Shown here piece by piece: positions 62,525 to 64,000 of a stretch of 64,000 bases of DNA. Under the pieces are notes generated by a model. It saw only the letters and a program-made list of their open reading frames with translations. It did no database searches and was not told the DNA's origin. This DNA comes from Neofusicoccum parvum (Eukaryota; Ascomycota; Dothideomycetes; Botryosphaeriales; Botryosphaeriaceae). A program made the translations under genes and the position numbers. How positions within the stretch are numbered: the stretch's first letter is position 1; every line of letters begins with the position of its first letter. The stretch covers positions 1,488,001 through 1,552,000 of the forward strand of contig CP087218.1 of assembly GCA_020912385.1 (NCBI GenBank), in the 5' to 3' direction.

Positions 62525-64000
62525 TTAAAGCGCAAATAGCAAGCCCGCGGCAGCCGCAGCAGCCATGGGGCCCACCGGCATGGCGGTCTTCATCGGTGCG
62601 GCGGCGTTTCCGGAGACGGAGACACCACCGTTCCTTGCGCCTCCGGTGGCAGCCACCACAGCCGAGACAGCGTTGGCGACACCCGTCGCATCCGGCACGG
62701 AGGCAGTGCCAGTGCTGATTTCCATGATGTTGGAGTCGGTGGCATTGTAATTGGTCTGCGCGAGTGAGATCTCGTTGTTGGCCAGGTCGTAAACAACGTA
62801 AGCGGACCGCAGGAATGTGTCACCCAGCACGGAAGTGGAGTCGCCGGCCGGGCTGATGCCAAGAATGCAGATGGCTTGGCCCCGTGAATAGCCAGCCAAG
62901 AGAACCAACTCGTTCATCGGGACGCTGATCGTCGGCGAGCTGAAAGTGAACTCCAGAGTGTCGTCGTTGTTGGCTAGGTCGCAGTCGACGAAAGCAGCGC
63001 CTTGCGTCGAGTCGTACGCAGCATTGAAGTCTTCGTAGATGCTTGTGACAACCGAGTCCGGCAGGTACGTGAGACTGCTGCCTGAGTCGAGCAGGACAGG
63101 AACGACGTTGCTGCTGCTGTCGTTGCTGCTGAAGTAGGATCCGTTCTTGCCGTTGGCACCAAGCCCGGTCAAGGCGATGATGAATTCCCTGTATTCGCCG
63201 TACTCCTTGATGATGGGCAGGGTGGCCAGAGTTCCCTGATATTTCTCCGTATCCACGCCACCGAACAGGATGCTTCCCTTGCTCGCATCCAGATCATTCA
63301 GCCACAAGCTGTAAGCATTGGACTGAATGATTCCCTTGTCGACCAGCAATTGGGGCAGGTTGGAATAGGCCTCGAGACCGGCTCGGTTGACGGCGACTTC
63401 GTTCGTAGTGTAGCCAATTCCCAGCACGCCCTCGGTCGAACTCGAGGTGTAGCCAATGCCGAATTGCATCTCCGTCAGGTTTGAACCACCAAAGTTGAAG
63501 GTGTCCTTGACGTAGTCACCTGATGCGCCAGACCCGTCGACGTAGGAGATGTTGAACAAGCTGTTGACATATTCGTATGTTGACGAGTCGTTTGCGTTGT
63601 AGGTTCCAGCGGCCGAGCATGAGTCTGAGCTCGAATCGGAACACAGAGACGAGGCGTCGGTGTTCACCCACAGATCACTTGATCCGGTGTCCAGGTGAAG
63701 GCGCAGCGACTGCGCGGGAGTCCCCAGAGTGGCGTTCGCGAAGTAGAGCGTTTCCTCATTGTCGAGGCTTTCCTGCAGGCTGTCCCTCTTCCTCCTCCTT
63801 CTCGCCTGGTCACGCGCGAGGGGATTTGTGACCTCTCTCCTCTGAATCTCCGCGCCCACGACCTTCGGTGCAGAGTTCTGTACGAGTGTTAGGGGATGCC
63901 GTCGAGCGCCAGGAAAGGAGGCCGCGGCGTACCTGTCTCTTGGCCAATTGGAGGGCGTCGGTTAACGATATTAGGCTGGCAGCCAGCGTCAGTGCGGCGG
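62525..64000 (-). CDS. GPI-type secreted aspartic protease (yapsin/candidapepsin-like), 5' end outside the window
   Basis: Two exons are visible (64000-63933, 63877-62525); the start codon lies beyond the right edge. The first visible residues (AALTLAASLISLTDALQLAKR) are the end of a signal peptide and the start of the propeptide. A polybasic stretch (RRRRKRD) just before the mature start fits Kex2-type maturation. The two catalytic motifs are intact: DTGSSDLW and, later, LLDSGSSLTYLP, with flap region YVDGSGASGDYV and the family's VLGDTFLRSAYVVYDL. The C-terminus is Ala/Gly/Ser-rich and ends in a hydrophobic stretch (AAAAAAGLLFAL), as expected for GPI addition. Known role: wall- or membrane-anchored protease that processes wall proteins and shed enzymes. 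Family call secure; GPI anchoring inferred from the tail. Confidence 0.92.

Overview
This is nuclear DNA from a filamentous ascomycete (Pezizomycotina). The class Dothideomycetes is a guess from overall gene style only. The kingdom call rests on protein content (Cbf1, Mga2/Spt23, Byr4, a KDM4-type demethylase, a GH5 exo-glucanase, a GPI-type aspartic protease, a HeLo-like/ankyrin protein) and on gene structure: 32 introns could be placed, all GT-AG, nearly all 48-85 nt, each restoring a continuous reading frame of a recognisable protein. No rRNA, tRNA, CRISPR array, prokaryote-type operon or intact transposon was recognised. All exon joins were worked out by eye from splice signals, reading frame and protein-family continuity, and none has been tested against RNA data.

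Layout, left to right. 1-2647 is gene-poor. cbf1 (minus, 2648-3730) encodes the bHLH-zipper centromere/sulfur regulator. After a 4.2 kb gene-free stretch come a secreted GH5 exo-1,3-beta-glucanase (7890-9322), a Yag7-like RGG-tailed protein (10130-11725), a six-exon HeLo-like/ankyrin protein with a cysteine-rich C-terminus (12757-15158), and a JmjN-JmjC-PHD histone demethylase of the KDM4/KdmA type (17554-22148). A MARVEL-type membrane protein (25490-26300) and an unknown two-helix membrane protein (27173-27781) follow. The minus strand then carries the ER-anchored Mga2/Spt23-type transcription factor (31056-35367) and a secreted GMC oxidoreductase (40939-42638), separated by 5.6 kb without a supportable gene. 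Byr4 (minus, 45628-48337) and an XRCC4/Lif1-like repair factor (plus, 49074-50434) are divergent. Next are a large nuclear-looking protein that may carry an AFF/Ebp1-like C-terminal domain (51655-54093), a weak orphan (55040-55678), a small ABM-fold protein (56937-57323), protein phosphatase 5 (minus, 58790-60391), Spt4 (plus, 60919-61470) and a GPI-type aspartic protease cut by the right edge (62525-64000).

The genes do not form a metabolic cluster or an evident single system. Themes recur loosely: transcription and chromatin (cbf1, KDM4, mga2, spt4, the possible elongation-complex protein), cell-wall and secreted enzymes (glucanase, GMC oxidoreductase, yapsin-like protease), cell-cycle and repair signalling (byr4, XRCC4, PP5). 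The least understood and most interesting items are the HeLo-like/ankyrin gene, whose fourth intron has two competing acceptors that would give either a full-length protein or an isolated HeLo-like domain, the AT-hook-bearing insert between JmjN and JmjC in the demethylase, and the possible fungal AFF-type scaffold.
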